Shown here: in pieces, positions 28,053 to 37,836 of the stretch | How the letters are laid out: each line of letters opens with the position of its first letter | How positions within the stretch are numbered: position 1 is the first letter of the stretch | Assembly: GCA_937773555.1 (NCBI GenBank) | Contig: CALJVT010000002.1 | Coordinates: forward strand, 556,501-620,500 | DNA from: an uncultured Pseudomonadales bacterium | Lineage (GTDB): Bacteria > Pseudomonadota > Gammaproteobacteria > Pseudomonadales > Balneatricaceae | DNA: 64,000 nucleotides | Reading direction: 5' to 3' | The notes under the pieces: generated by a model | Told to the model about the DNA's origin: nothing | Database searches by the model: none | Seen by the model: only the letters and a program-made list of their open reading frames with translations | Program-made: the position numbers and the translations under genes

Positions 28053-28810
28053 TGAGTTTACGCCTTGCACAGATTACCGACTGCCACTTACAAGCTGATG
28101 CATTAACGTTTTACAAGGGTGTGGATGCAGATGCTCATTTAGACCAGTGTTTGTCTTGGCTGCATAATAATGCCGAGGTCGATCTTTTGATGCTTACTGG
28201 AGACCTTAGTCATTTTGGCAGTGAAGCGGCTTACCAGAGGCTAAAAAAAAAGCTTAGTAGCCTAACTTACCCGTGCATTTGGTTAGCGGGGAATCATGAC
28301 AATTGTGGCATTATGCAAGGCGTTTCTGGTCAGGCTGTGCAGCAACTGCGGGTGTTAGACTATGACCATTGGCGCTTGGTGGTTCTCAATACCACGGCAA
28401 ACGCAGATGGCAATGGGGCAGGTAGTATTGCATCTGCTCAAATGGAAGAGCTTAGACAGGTTTTAGAAGACGGTTCGCAGCTGCCGGTGTGTGTGTTTAT
28501 GCACCATAACTCGATGCCAGTTGATTCGATGTGGCAGGACCCTATTATGCTGGGTAATGCCCAGCAGTTTAATGCCTTAGTTGCCTCTAAGCCGCAAGTG
28601 AAGGCTGTACTATGTGGCCATGTACATCAGAATTTTGACCAGGTCGTGGGTAATATACGTTTTCTTGCTACGCCCTCCAGTGCCGTTCAGTTCACCTGCA
28701 AGCAAGATAAATTCAAGGTAGAAGTAGAGCTTGGCCCAGGCTTAAGGTTGCTTACGCTTGAGCAAGGTGGCCACCTAAACACTAAAATACAGCGGTTACC
28801 CCGGATCTAA
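28052..28810 (+). CDS. cpdA: CpdA, 3',5'-cyclic-AMP phosphodiesterase
   Basis: A class III cyclic-nucleotide phosphodiesterase, a metallophosphoesterase that lowers cAMP. Metal-binding motifs in order: QITDCHL, LMLTGDLSHFG, WLAGNHDN, FMHHNS and LCGHVHQNFD. I place the start at the ATG overlapping the nudF stop (28052; MSLRLAQITD), giving 252 residues; the GTG at 28040 would add four. parE follows after a 125-nt gap and has its own upstream region; the yqiA gene often found between cpdA and parE is missing. Confidence 0.93.
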   Translation: MSLRLAQITDCHLQADALTFYKGVDADAHLDQCLSWLHNNAEVDLLMLTGDLSHFGSEAAYQRLKKKLSSLTYPCIWLAGNHDNCGIMQGVSGQAVQQLRVLDYDHWRLVVLNTTANADGNGAGSIASAQMEELRQVLEDGSQLPVCVFMHHNSMPVDSMWQDPIMLGNAQQFNALVASKPQVKAVLCGHVHQNFDQVVGNIRFLATPSSAVQFTCKQDKFKVEVELGPGLRLLTLEQGGHLNTKIQRLPRI

Positions 28811-28935
28811 AAAAAATTATGGATACGCGCGTAAAACGTCTCGGTAGTTAAGTAATTACTGCTACTATTGCAAAACAGCGATGAGGTGTTAGATTATCGT
28901 TAACCCTACTATGACTCTATTGGCGAATTAACTCC

Positions 28936-30834
28936 ATGGCACAAGATAACTACACAGCAGATTCCATTGAAGTATTAAGTGGCCTAGACCCAGTTAAAAA
29001 ACGCCCAGGCATGTACACAGACACCAGCCGCCCAAACCACTTAGCCCAAGAGGTCATTGATAACTCGGTGGACGAAGCATTGGCCGGACATGCCGATCAA
29101 ATTGATGTAATCCTTCATAGTGATCACTCGCTTTCCGTGATTGACAATGGTCGTGGCATGCCTGTGGACATACATGCTGAAGAAGGAGTGAGCGGTGTAG
29201 AACTTATTCTTACACGCCTACACGCAGGTGGTAAGTTTTCTAACAAAAACTACCAGTTCTCTGGTGGTTTGCATGGTGTGGGGATCTCTGTTGTAAACGC
29301 ACTCACCTCAGCCTTAGAGGTTAAGATTAGGCGCAATGGCGAAGTGCACCGTATCGCTTTTGCCAATGGTAATAAAGTTAGCGAGCTTGAGGTAGTGGAT
29401 ACCGTGGGCCAGCGTAACACAGGCACTAGTGTTACCTTTTTGCCTGATCCACAGTATTTTGATTCTGCTAAATTTTCTGTGGCCCGGCTTAAACATGTAC
29501 TGCGAGCTAAGGCAGTGCTTTGCAGCGGCCTAAAGGTGACCTTTTTAGACCTAACCAGTGTTACCAAAGAAAAACATGAATGGTATTACCAAGAGGGTTT
29601 AGACGATTATCTGCAAGGTGCTAATGAGGGCTATAGCTGCCTGCCAGAAACGCCGTTTGTCGGTAGCCGAAAAAGTGAGATTGAGGGAGTAGATTGGGCA
29701 GTTCAATGGTTGCCTGAAGGTGGAGACTTAACCCAAGAGGGTTATGTTAATCTCATTCCAACCTCTCAAGGGGGGACTCATGTTAATGGTTTGCGCAGTG
29801 GTCTGTTAGATGCCTTGAGGGAGTTTTGTGAAATTCGCGCTTTGCTTCCTCGCGGCGTGAAGCTTGGCCCAGAAGATATATGGGACCGCTGCTGTTTTGT
29901 ATTGTCTGTAAAAATGCAAGATCCGCAGTTTTCCGGCCAAACTAAAGAACGGCTTTCGTCCCGCCAAATTGTGGCTTATGTTTCTGGTGAGGTGAAAGAT
30001 GCGTTTAGCTTATGGCTCAACAAGCATACAGATGAAGGCGAGCTGTTAGCTGAGCTAGTGATTAATCATGCTCAAAAACGTTTAAGGGCTGGAAAAAAAG
30101 TGATTCGTAAAAAAATCACCCAAGGGCCAGCTTTGCCGGGTAAGCTGGCAGACTGCAGTGGCACAGATGTTAGCCGGGGTGAGCTGTTTTTGGTGGAAGG
30201 TGATTCTGCTGGAGGCTCGGCCAAGCAAGCACGCGAAAGGGAATTTCAAGCGATCTTGCCCTTGCGCGGCAAGATACTTAATACATGGGAGGTTGATTCA
30301 GGGCAAATATTAGCGTCTCAAGAAGTGCATCATATTGCTGTTGCAATGGGTGTAGACCCTGGTGCAGATAATTTAGAAGGGTTACGTTACGGTAAGATTT
30401 GTATCTTGGCGGATGCTGATTCAGATGGCTTACACATTGCCACGTTGCTGTGTGCTCTGTTTGTGCGCCACTTTAAACCACTAGTTGCTGCGGGGCATGT
30501 ATATGTAGCTATGCCACCTTTGTATCGCATCGATATTGGCAAAGAAGTATTTTATGCCCTTGATGAAAACGAAAAGCAAAGCGTGTTAGACCATATTGCT
30601 GTTGAGAAAAAACGTGGCAAAGTTAATGTGCAGCGTTTTAAGGGGTTGGGTGAAATGAATCCTTCCCAGCTAAGAGAAACTACCATGAAGCCAGATAGTC
30701 GGAGGCTTGTTCAACTTAGTCTTGAGCCAGGAGACGGCACCATGGAAGTGATGGACATGCTGTTGGCAAAAAAGCGCTCAGGTGATCGTAAATCTTGGTT
30801 GCAAGAAAAAGGCAACTTGGCCCAAGTGGACTAA
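28936..30834 (+). CDS. parE: ParE, topoisomerase IV subunit B
   Basis: A 632-residue ATPase subunit of topoisomerase IV, which decatenates daughter chromosomes; E. coli ParE has 630. The GHKL ATPase domain shows EVIDNSVDEALAGHA, DNGRGMPVDIH and SGGLHGVGISVVNAL; the TOPRIM domain has LVEGDSAGGSAKQARER and ILADADSDGLHIATLLCALF, and the C terminus carries RFKGLGEMNPSQLRETTM. parC is not in the window. DADSDGLHIATLL rather than the GyrB form, plus the short TOPRIM, separates it from GyrB. Confidence 0.96.
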   Translation: MAQDNYTADSIEVLSGLDPVKKRPGMYTDTSRPNHLAQEVIDNSVDEALAGHADQIDVILHSDHSLSVIDNGRGMPVDIHAEEGVSGVELILTRLHAGGKFSNKNYQFSGGLHGVGISVVNALTSALEVKIRRNGEVHRIAFANGNKVSELEVVDTVGQRNTGTSVTFLPDPQYFDSAKFSVARLKHVLRAKAVLCSGLKVTFLDLTSVTKEKHEWYYQEGLDDYLQGANEGYSCLPETPFVGSRKSEIEGVDWAVQWLPEGGDLTQEGYVNLIPTSQGGTHVNGLRSGLLDALREFCEIRALLPRGVKLGPEDIWDRCCFVLSVKMQDPQFSGQTKERLSSRQIVAYVSGEVKDAFSLWLNKHTDEGELLAELVINHAQKRLRAGKKVIRKKITQGPALPGKLADCSGTDVSRGELFLVEGDSAGGSAKQAREREFQAILPLRGKILNTWEVDSGQILASQEVHHIAVAMGVDPGADNLEGLRYGKICILADADSDGLHIATLLCALFVRHFKPLVAAGHVYVAMPPLYRIDIGKEVFYALDENEKQSVLDHIAVEKKRGKVNVQRFKGLGEMNPSQLRETTMKPDSRRLVQLSLEPGDGTMEVMDMLLAKKRSGDRKSWLQEKGNLAQVD

Positions 30835-30877
30835 AATAAGACGACATGGGTAATCTTCTCACAAAACAAGCGTTATC

Positions 30878-30897
30878 TTTGCACTCCTTTGCACTCC
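30878..30897. repeat. Tandem 10-bp repeat upstream of the LTxxQ gene
   Basis: TTTGCACTCC is repeated directly twice, ending about 27 nt before the TATAAT at 30925. It could be a tandem activator or repressor site for the secreted LTxxQ protein, or chance; only one copy of the arrangement is seen in the window. Confidence 0.4.
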
Positions 30898-30973
30898 CTA
30901 CACCCACCTTTTCACTTGAATGCTTATAATATATTTTTAGCTGTGGGCAGGAATCTACCTTAGGAGCAAGATC

Positions 30974-31393
30974 ATTAAAGTATACATCAAGCGCAGCTTA
31001 ATGATCCTCCCAACTTTAGGGTTAGTTGGTTTAATAGGCATAGGCATGGCTATGGCTGATAGCAAAAAAGAGTTTAGAGGTGACAATAAAATAGACAGCC
31101 AAGGTTGTCATCACGATGCGAGTTATAGCACTAAGCAAGAAGGTTATGGCCTTAAAAGCGATAACGAAAGCGCCACAATGATTCGGCACATGACTAAGGT
31201 ACTCGATCTGACAGAGGCGCAGGAAGGTGCTATTAAAAAAATCATTACTGGCCAAGATGAATCTGCAGTTGAGGGCGATGAGTTGCTTAAACATGCCAAT
31301 GTTGAAACGCAAATAACGGACCTACTAACTCCGGAACAGGTTGAGCAATACCAAGTAATGCGTAAGAAAATGACCAAAAAACAAACAGAATAA
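30974..31393 (+). CDS. Small secreted LTxxQ (Spy/CpxP-like) protein, probable ATT start
   Basis: A predicted 139-residue exported protein. From an ATT codon at 30974 it begins MKVYIKRSL, then a hydrophobic core and AMA signal-peptidase site (about residue 28), a complete signal peptide. AGGAG at 30962-30966 is exactly 7 nt upstream. The ATG at 31001 has no Shine-Dalgarno and would remove the Lys/Arg n-region. The mature part is charged and helical, with two LTxxQ-type motifs, LTEAQ (79-83) and LTPEQ (118-122), like periplasmic Spy/CpxP chaperone-type proteins. A TATAAT lies at 30925-30930 and a strong terminator follows, so it is a single-gene unit. Function is inferred from the motif only. 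Confidence 0.7.
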   Translation: MKVYIKRSLMILPTLGLVGLIGIGMAMADSKKEFRGDNKIDSQGCHHDASYSTKQEGYGLKSDNESATMIRHMTKVLDLTEAQEGAIKKIITGQDESAVEGDELLKHANVETQITDLLTPEQVEQYQVMRKKMTKKQTE

Positions 31394-31462
31394 AGGAAAA
31401 ACCCTCCTAAAAAGAGACATCACTCGCCTTAACCATTAAAAATAGCCTTAAATGGCATTAAC

Positions 31463-31496
31463 AAAACCGCAGCAGGTGGACTTGCTGCGGTTTTTT
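31463..31496 (+). terminator. Intrinsic terminator before lepA
   Basis: AAAACCGCAGCA at 31463-31474 pairs perfectly with TGCTGCGGTTTT at 31483-31494 (12 bp, 8-nt loop) and runs into six T. It ends the transcript of the small secreted-protein gene and insulates lepA; the A-run upstream of the stem would also let it work on the other strand. Confidence 0.9.
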
Positions 31497-31576
31497 GGGT
31501 TGAACTAGGATATAATTCCGCTCTTTTATGCTCCCTACTCCTGGTTTATTGGTAGGGGTAACTCGGAAGTCATCGC

Positions 31577-33376
31577 ATGGCCATCAACTCCCTGATCCGC
31601 AACTTTTCCATTATCGCCCATATCGATCATGGCAAGTCCACTATTGCTGATCGCTTTATCCAAATGTGTGGCGGTTTGTCAGATCGTGAAATGGAGCAGC
31701 AGGTGCTGGATTCCATGGACATAGAGCGCGAACGGGGCATCACCATTAAAGCTCAAAGTGTAACTTTGGATTTTCCTAGCAAAGACGGCAAAACCTATCA
31801 ACTTAACCTTATAGATACCCCGGGGCACGTAGATTTTTCCTACGAAGTTTCTCGCTCTTTAGAGGCCTGTGAAGGTGCCTTGCTGGTTGTGGATGCGGCT
31901 CAAGGCGTAGAGGCGCAATCTGTGGCTAATTGCTATACGGCCCTAGAGCTGGGTTTGGAAGTAGTGCCTGTGTTAAACAAAATGGACCTGCCTCAAGCTG
32001 ATCCAGATAAGGTAAAGCAAGAAATTGAAGAAGTGATTGGTATCGATGCCACTGACGCAGTTGAAGCCTCGGCTAAAAGTGGTTTAGGTATGGAAGCAGT
32101 ACTGGAGCAATTAATTGAATTAATTCCACCGCCTGTTGGTGACGAAGATAAACCACTGCAAGCGCTAATCATTGATTCTTGGTTCGACAACTACCTTGGC
32201 ATTGTGTCTTTGGTGCGCATTAAAAATGGTGTGTTGCGTAAAAAAGACAAAATCATAGTCAAGTCTACTGGCATTCAGTACGGTGTAGAAGATATTGGTA
32301 TTTTTACGCCTAAACGGAAGCAAACTGGCATCTTAAGTGCGGGTGAAGTGGGTTATGTCGTTGCGGGTATTAAAGATATTCATGGCGCACCGGTTGGCGA
32401 TACGTTAACCCATCTTAAAACGTCTGATGTTGATAGCCTGCCAGGCTTTAAGAAAGTTCAGCCCCAGGTATATGCGGGTTTGTTCCCTACTAGCTCTGAT
32501 GACTATGAAGATTTCCGTGAAGCCTTAGCTAAGCTAAGCCTTAACGACGCTTCGTTATTTTATGAGCCAGAAAGCTCTGATGCCTTAGGTTTTGGATTCC
32601 GATGCGGGTTCTTGGGCATGTTACACATGGAGATTATTCAAGAGCGGTTAGAGCGAGAATATAATCTCGATTTATTAACCACTGCACCTACTGTAATCTA
32701 TGAACTGGAACTCAATAATGGCAAGGTGATCTACGTAGATAACCCCTCAAAACTGCCTGATATGGGTGGTGTGGCAGAAATGCGTGAACCTATTGTGGAA
32801 GCTAATATTTTAGTGCCACAAGAACACTTGGGTAACGTCATTACCTTGTGTGTTCAAAAGCGTGGGGTACAAAAGAATATGCAGTTTACTGCCACTCAGG
32901 TTGCGTTGACCTATGACATGCCAATGAGTGAGGTAGTGCTAGATTTCTTTGACCGTCTTAAGTCTGTAAGCCGAGGTTATGCGTCCCTAGAATATAATTT
33001 TGTCCGGTTCGAAGAAGCCAAGCTAGTCCGTTTAGATATTCTTATTAATGGGGAGCGAGTGGATGCTTTAGCCGTCATTATGCATCGAGATAACGCCCAG
33101 TCACGAGGCAGGGCTTTGTGTGAAAAAATGAAAGAGCTCATTCCTCGGCAGATGTTTGATGTTGCAATTCAGGCCGCTATTGGGGGCAATATCGTGTCTC
33201 GCACGACGGTTAAAGCGCTGCGTAAAAACGTAACAGCTAAATGTTATGGTGGTGATATTAGCCGTAAGAAAAAACTCTTGTCTAAACAAAAGGAAGGTAA
33301 AAAACGCATGAAACAGGTGGGTAGTGTAGAAATCCCGCAGGATGCCTTCTTAGCAGTACTTAAGCTAGATAGCTAA
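31577..33376 (+). CDS. lepA: LepA (EF-4), ribosome-associated GTPase
   Basis: A 599-residue translational GTPase. The G domain has [14 protein letters not shown] (G1), the switch region [13 protein letters not shown] (G2), DTPGHVDF (G3) and [10 protein letters not shown] (G4); the LepA-specific C-terminal domain shows [23 protein letters not shown]. It heads the lepA-lepB-rnc-era-recO-pdxJ-acpS series. A TATAAT at 31511 sits between the preceding terminator and the gene, but I see no matching -35 box. Confidence 0.97.
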   Translation: MAINSLIRNFSIIAHIDHGKSTIADRFIQMCGGLSDREMEQQVLDSMDIERERGITIKAQSVTLDFPSKDGKTYQLNLIDTPGHVDFSYEVSRSLEACEGALLVVDAAQGVEAQSVANCYTALELGLEVVPVLNKMDLPQADPDKVKQEIEEVIGIDATDAVEASAKSGLGMEAVLEQLIELIPPPVGDEDKPLQALIIDSWFDNYLGIVSLVRIKNGVLRKKDKIIVKSTGIQYGVEDIGIFTPKRKQTGILSAGEVGYVVAGIKDIHGAPVGDTLTHLKTSDVDSLPGFKKVQPQVYAGLFPTSSDDYEDFREALAKLSLNDASLFYEPESSDALGFGFRCGFLGMLHMEIIQERLEREYNLDLLTTAPTVIYELELNNGKVIYVDNPSKLPDMGGVAEMREPIVEANILVPQEHLGNVITLCVQKRGVQKNMQFTATQVALTYDMPMSEVVLDFFDRLKSVSRGYASLEYNFVRFEEAKLVRLDILINGERVDALAVIMHRDNAQSRGRALCEKMKELIPRQMFDVAIQAAIGGNIVSRTTVKALRKNVTAKCYGGDISRKKKLLSKQKEGKKRMKQVGSVEIPQDAFLAVLKLDS

Positions 33377-33411
33377 GCTGACAGTAACTAGACATAAAGG
33401 ATATATAGACG

Positions 33412-34215
33412 ATGATGGATTTTGATTTTGAATTACTGCTCACCGTGCTGGTGGGGCTTTTTGGCGTTGGTTATGCCTTAGACGTGTGGTTATGGAAACC
33501 TGCACGCGTCAAAGCTTTGGCGCTAGCAACGGTTAGTGCAGGTGGTAACCTGCCTCAAGCAGACCAACAAAAAGTAATGCGTGAACCACTGTTTGCAGAA
33601 TACAGCCGTTCATTTTTTCCTGTGTTGGCCTTTGTGCTGATACTGCGTTCTTTTTTTATGGAGCCATACCAGATTCCTTCAGGTTCTATGCTGCCTACCC
33701 TTACTGTAGGCGACTTTATTGTGGTGAATAAGTTTGAATATGGTATACGTTTGCCAGTATTGGGCACTAAAGTGTTTGACTACAATGAGCCAAAAGTAGG
33801 CGATGTTATGGTGTTCAAGTATCCAAAAGATACAGCGATTAAGTATATTAAGCGAGTGGTAGCTGTGCCTGGGGATACCTTAGAGTTGCGCGACAAGGTT
33901 ATATACATTAACGGTAAACAGATGACCCAGACTTTTATTGCTGATGAGTCCCCAACGACAGAAATCTATAAAGAGCAGCTTGGGGATGCTGAGCACCTTA
34001 TATGGCGAAACAAAAACCCTGGGAAAAATGGTGCGGTCACTGTTCCTCCAGGTAAATACTTCATGATGGGAGACAACAGAGATGGCAGTAATGACAGTCG
34101 TTATTGGGGTTTTGTGCCCGAAGAAAATATTACTGGTAAAGCCGTTGCGGTGTGGTTACATTGGGAAAACTTCTTTAGTTTGCCCAATTTCAGTACGGCA
34201 GGTAGCATAGACTAA
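33412..34215 (+). CDS. lepB: LepB, signal peptidase I
   Basis: A 267-residue inner-membrane serine-lysine protease that removes signal peptides. Two hydrophobic segments (about 6-27 and 63-80) precede the periplasmic catalytic domain. The nucleophile Ser is in IPSGSMLPTL, the general-base Lys in KYIKRVVAVPGD, and the box E motif is MMGDNRDGSNDSRYWG. An ATG three bases later is an equally possible start. It lies between lepA and rnc, as in many gammaproteobacteria. Confidence 0.96.
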   Translation: MMDFDFELLLTVLVGLFGVGYALDVWLWKPARVKALALATVSAGGNLPQADQQKVMREPLFAEYSRSFFPVLAFVLILRSFFMEPYQIPSGSMLPTLTVGDFIVVNKFEYGIRLPVLGTKVFDYNEPKVGDVMVFKYPKDTAIKYIKRVVAVPGDTLELRDKVIYINGKQMTQTFIADESPTTEIYKEQLGDAEHLIWRNKNPGKNGAVTVPPGKYFMMGDNRDGSNDSRYWGFVPEENITGKAVAVWLHWENFFSLPNFSTAGSID

Positions 34216-34216
34216 T

Positions 34217-34924
34217 ATGAAAGCCCCTGCCGCGACGGCCTATCAGCAAAAACTTAACACCTTGTGTTCTGCAATGGGTTATTCCTTTGTTGACACAACA
34301 CTGTTGGAGTTGGCGCTAACGCACCGTTCGTGTGGTCACCATAATAATGAGCGCTTAGAGTTTTTAGGAGATTCTATTGTTAACTTTGTTATTGCAGACG
34401 CTTTGTTTGATAAATTCCCTAAAGCCCGTGAAGGCCAATTAAGTCGTTTACGCGCAGGCTTAGTAAAAGGTGTGACCCTTGCCCAAGTGGCAAAAGAAAT
34501 GCACATTGGCCCTTGTCTGAAGCTAGGTGCAGGTGAATTAAAGAGTGGTGGGCAGCGACGCGAATCGATTTTGGCGGACGCCACTGAGGCCCTTATTGGT
34601 GCGATTTACAAAGATGCGGGAATGGCTGTTTGCCAAGCCCGTATTTTAGCTTGGTTTACCTCTCGACTAGAAAATCTGAGTTTGTCAGACACCCAAAAAG
34701 ACCCTAAAACACGCTTGCAGGAATACTTGCAGGCTAAGAAATCTGACTTGCCCATATACCAATTGGTCGATGTTAAAGGGCAGGATCATGAGCAAATGTT
34801 TATTATAGAATGCCACAGTAGCCTACTAGATAAGCCCACCAAAGCGGAAGCCTCCAGTCGCCGCATCGCAGAACAGAAATCGGCCACGCTAGCATTGCAG
34901 CAGCTTGGTCAAGAATCTTTATAG
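34217..34924 (+). CDS. rnc: Rnc, ribonuclease III
   Basis: A 235-residue double-strand-specific endoribonuclease that processes rRNA precursors and many mRNAs. The catalytic signature is [18 protein letters not shown], with the second acidic cluster at [15 protein letters not shown]; a double-stranded RNA-binding domain (about 160-230) includes [20 protein letters not shown]. It starts one base after the lepB stop and is followed by era after 13 nt, a standard pairing. Confidence 0.96.
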   Translation: MKAPAATAYQQKLNTLCSAMGYSFVDTTLLELALTHRSCGHHNNERLEFLGDSIVNFVIADALFDKFPKAREGQLSRLRAGLVKGVTLAQVAKEMHIGPCLKLGAGELKSGGQRRESILADATEALIGAIYKDAGMAVCQARILAWFTSRLENLSLSDTQKDPKTRLQEYLQAKKSDLPIYQLVDVKGQDHEQMFIIECHSSLLDKPTKAEASSRRIAEQKSATLALQQLGQESL

Positions 34925-34937
34925 TAGAAAATATATC

Positions 34938-35873
34938 ATGACAGATCTAGACACTTGGCTAGCAGCCCAAAATGACAGCAGCACAAAGTGTGGCTACGTC
35001 GCTATTGTAGGCCGCCCTAATGTGGGCAAGTCAACTTTGCTCAACCGTATTTTGGGCCAAAAAATTAGTATCACTTCTCGTAAGCCACAAACTACACGCC
35101 ATCAAATTCTGGGTATTAAAACCGAAGGTGACGTGCAGGTTGTTTATGTGGATACGCCTGGCTTACATATAGACCAAGCCGACAAGGCGATTAACCGCTA
35201 CATGAACAAGGCCGCATCTAGTGCTTTAAAGCATGTAGACTTGGTGATTTTTATGGTCGATCGTACGCGGTGGAATGAAGCTGATGAGCACGTGTATGAA
35301 AAAGTTAAAGCGGCTAACTGCCCTGTTATTTTAGCAATAAATAAAATTGACATACTGGATGATAAGCAATCTTTGTTGCCGTATTTACAGGAGGTTCAGC
35401 AACGTTTGCCTAACGCTGTGTTAGTTCCCATTGCAGCCCATACAGGCGCATCGGTAGAACAGCTGGAGCAATGTGTGCTTGATCAACTTCCAAATGGGCG
35501 CCATTTTTTCCCTGAAGATCAAGTGACCGACCGCAGTGCGCGCTTTATCACTGCGGAGTTGATTCGTGAAAAAATCATGCGCCAACTTGGTGACGAGCTG
35601 CCTTATCAAATGACAGTAGAAATAGAAGAGTTCGCTCAAGACGGCCCTGTATTGCATATAGGCGCTTTAATTTTAGTAGAGCGAAAAGGCCAAAAACGTA
35701 TTCTTATTGGCGACAAAGGCGACCGAATTAAACAGATTGGGCGTGATGCGCGGGTTGATATGGAACGTATGTTTGAGTGTAAAGTTATGCTTAAGCTCTG
35801 GGTAAAGGTGAAAAGCGGTTGGTCTGATGACGAGCGTGCTTTGCAAAGCCTAGGCTACGACGGCCTCGATTAA
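34938..35873 (+). CDS. era: Era, ribosome-assembly GTPase
   Basis: A GTPase that binds the 16S rRNA 3' end during 30S assembly. G motifs: [19 protein letters not shown] and NKIDILDD; the KH domain near the C terminus has [25 protein letters not shown]. The ATG at 34938 ([10 protein letters not shown]) gives 311 residues; an in-frame upstream TTG inside rnc would add a non-conserved stretch. recO begins 5 nt after the stop. Confidence 0.96.
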   Translation: MTDLDTWLAAQNDSSTKCGYVAIVGRPNVGKSTLLNRILGQKISITSRKPQTTRHQILGIKTEGDVQVVYVDTPGLHIDQADKAINRYMNKAASSALKHVDLVIFMVDRTRWNEADEHVYEKVKAANCPVILAINKIDILDDKQSLLPYLQEVQQRLPNAVLVPIAAHTGASVEQLEQCVLDQLPNGRHFFPEDQVTDRSARFITAELIREKIMRQLGDELPYQMTVEIEEFAQDGPVLHIGALILVERKGQKRILIGDKGDRIKQIGRDARVDMERMFECKVMLKLWVKVKSGWSDDERALQSLGYDGLD

Positions 35874-35878
35874 TCAAG

Positions 35879-36604
35879 GTGAATGAGCAGCAGCCGGCCT
35901 ACGTATTGCACAGCCGCCCATGGCGGGAGACCAGTGTGATTGCCGATTTGTTCACGCTAAATCAAGGCCGTGTGTCGGTCATTGTTCACGGGGCACGAAA
36001 AGCCCAGGGTAAGCAGCCAGCTAAACGCGCTTTAGTGCAGCCCTTTACGCCGCTTATGGTGAGTTTCACTGGGCGGGGTGAATTACGGACAAGTGTGCAA
36101 TTTGAGGGTGCAGGTGCACCGTTAGCCATAGTGGGTAATAGCTTGTACAGTGGCCTTTATGTTAATGAACTATTGCTCAACTTGCTAGCTAGCGATGATC
36201 CCCACCCAAACTTATTTGCTTACTATCAAGCCTTGCTCAATGAGTTGATGGATAATCCTTTAATTGAGCAATGTTTGCGTCCGTTTGAAGTCCATCTAAT
36301 GGACGAACTGGGGTATCATATGGTGTTAGATAAAGACTATATATCGGGCCAGCCGGTGGTAGCTGATGCAAGTTATCAGTTACATCCTCTGCAGGGAGTT
36401 TGTGTAACCCAAACCCCTCATGATGAGCGAGATGTCCCTCCTTCGATTAGCGGCAAGGTGCTGCTACAATTAGCTGCAGGTTATTACGCAGACAGACAAT
36501 GCCTCAGAGTGGCTAAGTACATGGCACGAGCTAATTTAGACCAGTTGTTGGATGGCAAGCCAATTCACAGCCGTAACCTATTTCACACTATTGTTAAAAA
36601 GTAA
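35879..36604 (+). CDS. recO: RecO, recombination mediator
   Basis: A 241-residue protein that helps RecR load RecA on SSB-coated DNA. The N-terminal OB fold begins QPAYVLHSRPWRETSVIADLFT, with the positively charged GARKAQGKQPAK segment, followed by the helical domain (YVNELLLNLL) and no zinc motif, as in other gammaproteobacteria. The start is GTG with AAGG just upstream; gene order era-recO-pdxJ is the common one. Confidence 0.95.
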   Translation: MNEQQPAYVLHSRPWRETSVIADLFTLNQGRVSVIVHGARKAQGKQPAKRALVQPFTPLMVSFTGRGELRTSVQFEGAGAPLAIVGNSLYSGLYVNELLLNLLASDDPHPNLFAYYQALLNELMDNPLIEQCLRPFEVHLMDELGYHMVLDKDYISGQPVVADASYQLHPLQGVCVTQTPHDERDVPPSISGKVLLQLAAGYYADRQCLRVAKYMARANLDQLLDGKPIHSRNLFHTIVKK

Positions 36605-36657
36605 CTCATTATAGGTAGTGGAAATAAAGACTAGCGACAACTAGGAGAAAGTAAGAC

Positions 36658-37419
36658 ATGGTGGATCCAAATAGAATTTTATTAGGTGTTAATGTAGACC
36701 ACGTTGCCACCTTGCGCCAAGCAAGGGGCACGCGTTATCCCGACCCAGTAAAAGCCGCGTTAGACGCAGAGCAAGCTGGTGCAGACGGTATTACAGTGCA
36801 CTTGCGTGAAGATGCGCGCCACATTCAGGAACGTGATGTGCGTGTGATGGCGCAAGTGTTACAAACGCGGATGAATTTTGAGATTGCAGTCACTGACACA
36901 ATGGTCGATCTAGCTGTGGAAATTGCCCCAGCTTATGTGTGTTTAGTGCCAGAAAAGCGCCAAGAACTCACCACGGAGGGAGGCCTAGATGTGGTTTCTC
37001 AAGAAGCCAAAATTAAATCGGCGTGTCAGCGTATGCAAGCCGTAGGCACCCAAATTTCTTTGTTTGTAGATGCAGACAAACAGCAGATAGATGCAAGCAA
37101 GCGCACAGGTGCGCAGCTTATAGAGTTACACACAGGGGCTTATGCAGACGCCACAACTTATGCCCAGCAGCATGCCGAACTTGTGCGGATAGCCGAATGT
37201 GCAGCGTATGCTGCCAGTATTGGACTTGTTGTTAACGCAGGCCATGGCCTTAACTTACAAAACGTAGAAGCCATCGCTGCTATCCCTGAAATCAATGAAC
37301 TTAATATAGGCCATTCTTTGATAGCAGATGCGTTATTTGTGGGCCTGCCTCAGGCGATAAAGAATATGAAAGCATTAATGTTAGCGGCCCGTGAACCCCA
37401 CCGCCCTAGCCGCGTTTAG
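36658..37419 (+). CDS. pdxJ: PdxJ, pyridoxine 5'-phosphate synthase
   Basis: A 253-residue TIM-barrel enzyme that condenses 1-deoxyxylulose 5-phosphate with 3-amino-2-oxopropyl phosphate. Conserved stretches are [78 protein letters not shown] and [16 protein letters not shown]. It is followed by acpS with 21 nt between, the usual pdxJ-acpS pair. Confidence 0.97.
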   Translation: MVDPNRILLGVNVDHVATLRQARGTRYPDPVKAALDAEQAGADGITVHLREDARHIQERDVRVMAQVLQTRMNFEIAVTDTMVDLAVEIAPAYVCLVPEKRQELTTEGGLDVVSQEAKIKSACQRMQAVGTQISLFVDADKQQIDASKRTGAQLIELHTGAYADATTYAQQHAELVRIAECAAYAASIGLVVNAGHGLNLQNVEAIAAIPEINELNIGHSLIADALFVGLPQAIKNMKALMLAAREPHRPSRV

Positions 37420-37440
37420 CTAGGAAGAGCGAAACTGCAC

Positions 37441-37815
37441 ATGGTTAAGGGTATTGGCACCGACATAGTAGCAACTGCTCGTATTGAAGCGGCGTTAAAG
37501 CGCACGGGGCGGAAATTTGCACAACGAATACTTACTGAGTTTGAACTGACTCAGTTTGATGTCGCCAGCCAACCTGCTGCTTTTTTAGCCAAACGGTTTG
37601 CCGCCAAAGAAGCTGCTGCCAAAGCCTTAGGAACGGGCATTGGGCGCGGTATTTCCTGGCAACACATGCATATAGAACATGATGAAATGGGTGCGCCTCT
37701 GCTTATTTTTAGTGGTGCAGCTGCGCAACGACAAGCTGATTTGGGTAGCCAAATAGCTCATATTAGTATTGCTGATGAATTAGACCAAGCCTTAGCCTTT
37801 GTAGTGCTAAGCTAG
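37441..37815 (+). CDS. acpS: AcpS, holo-ACP synthase
   Basis: A 124-residue phosphopantetheinyl transferase that activates acyl carrier protein. The two family signatures are GIGTDIVATARIEAAL and FAAKEAAAKALGTGIG, carrying the Mg-binding Asp and Glu. Length is normal. In several relatives a gacS/barA sensor kinase gene follows; here cysM starts 21 nt downstream instead. Confidence 0.95.
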   Translation: MVKGIGTDIVATARIEAALKRTGRKFAQRILTEFELTQFDVASQPAAFLAKRFAAKEAAAKALGTGIGRGISWQHMHIEHDEMGAPLLIFSGAAAQRQADLGSQIAHISIADELDQALAFVVLS

Positions 37816-37836
37816 GGATGTTAACTCGAGGTTAGT

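Noticed and set aside
31500-31516. TTGAAC plus TATAAT as a lepA promoter
   Set aside because: The two boxes are only 5 nt apart; the TATAAT may be real but this -35 is not.
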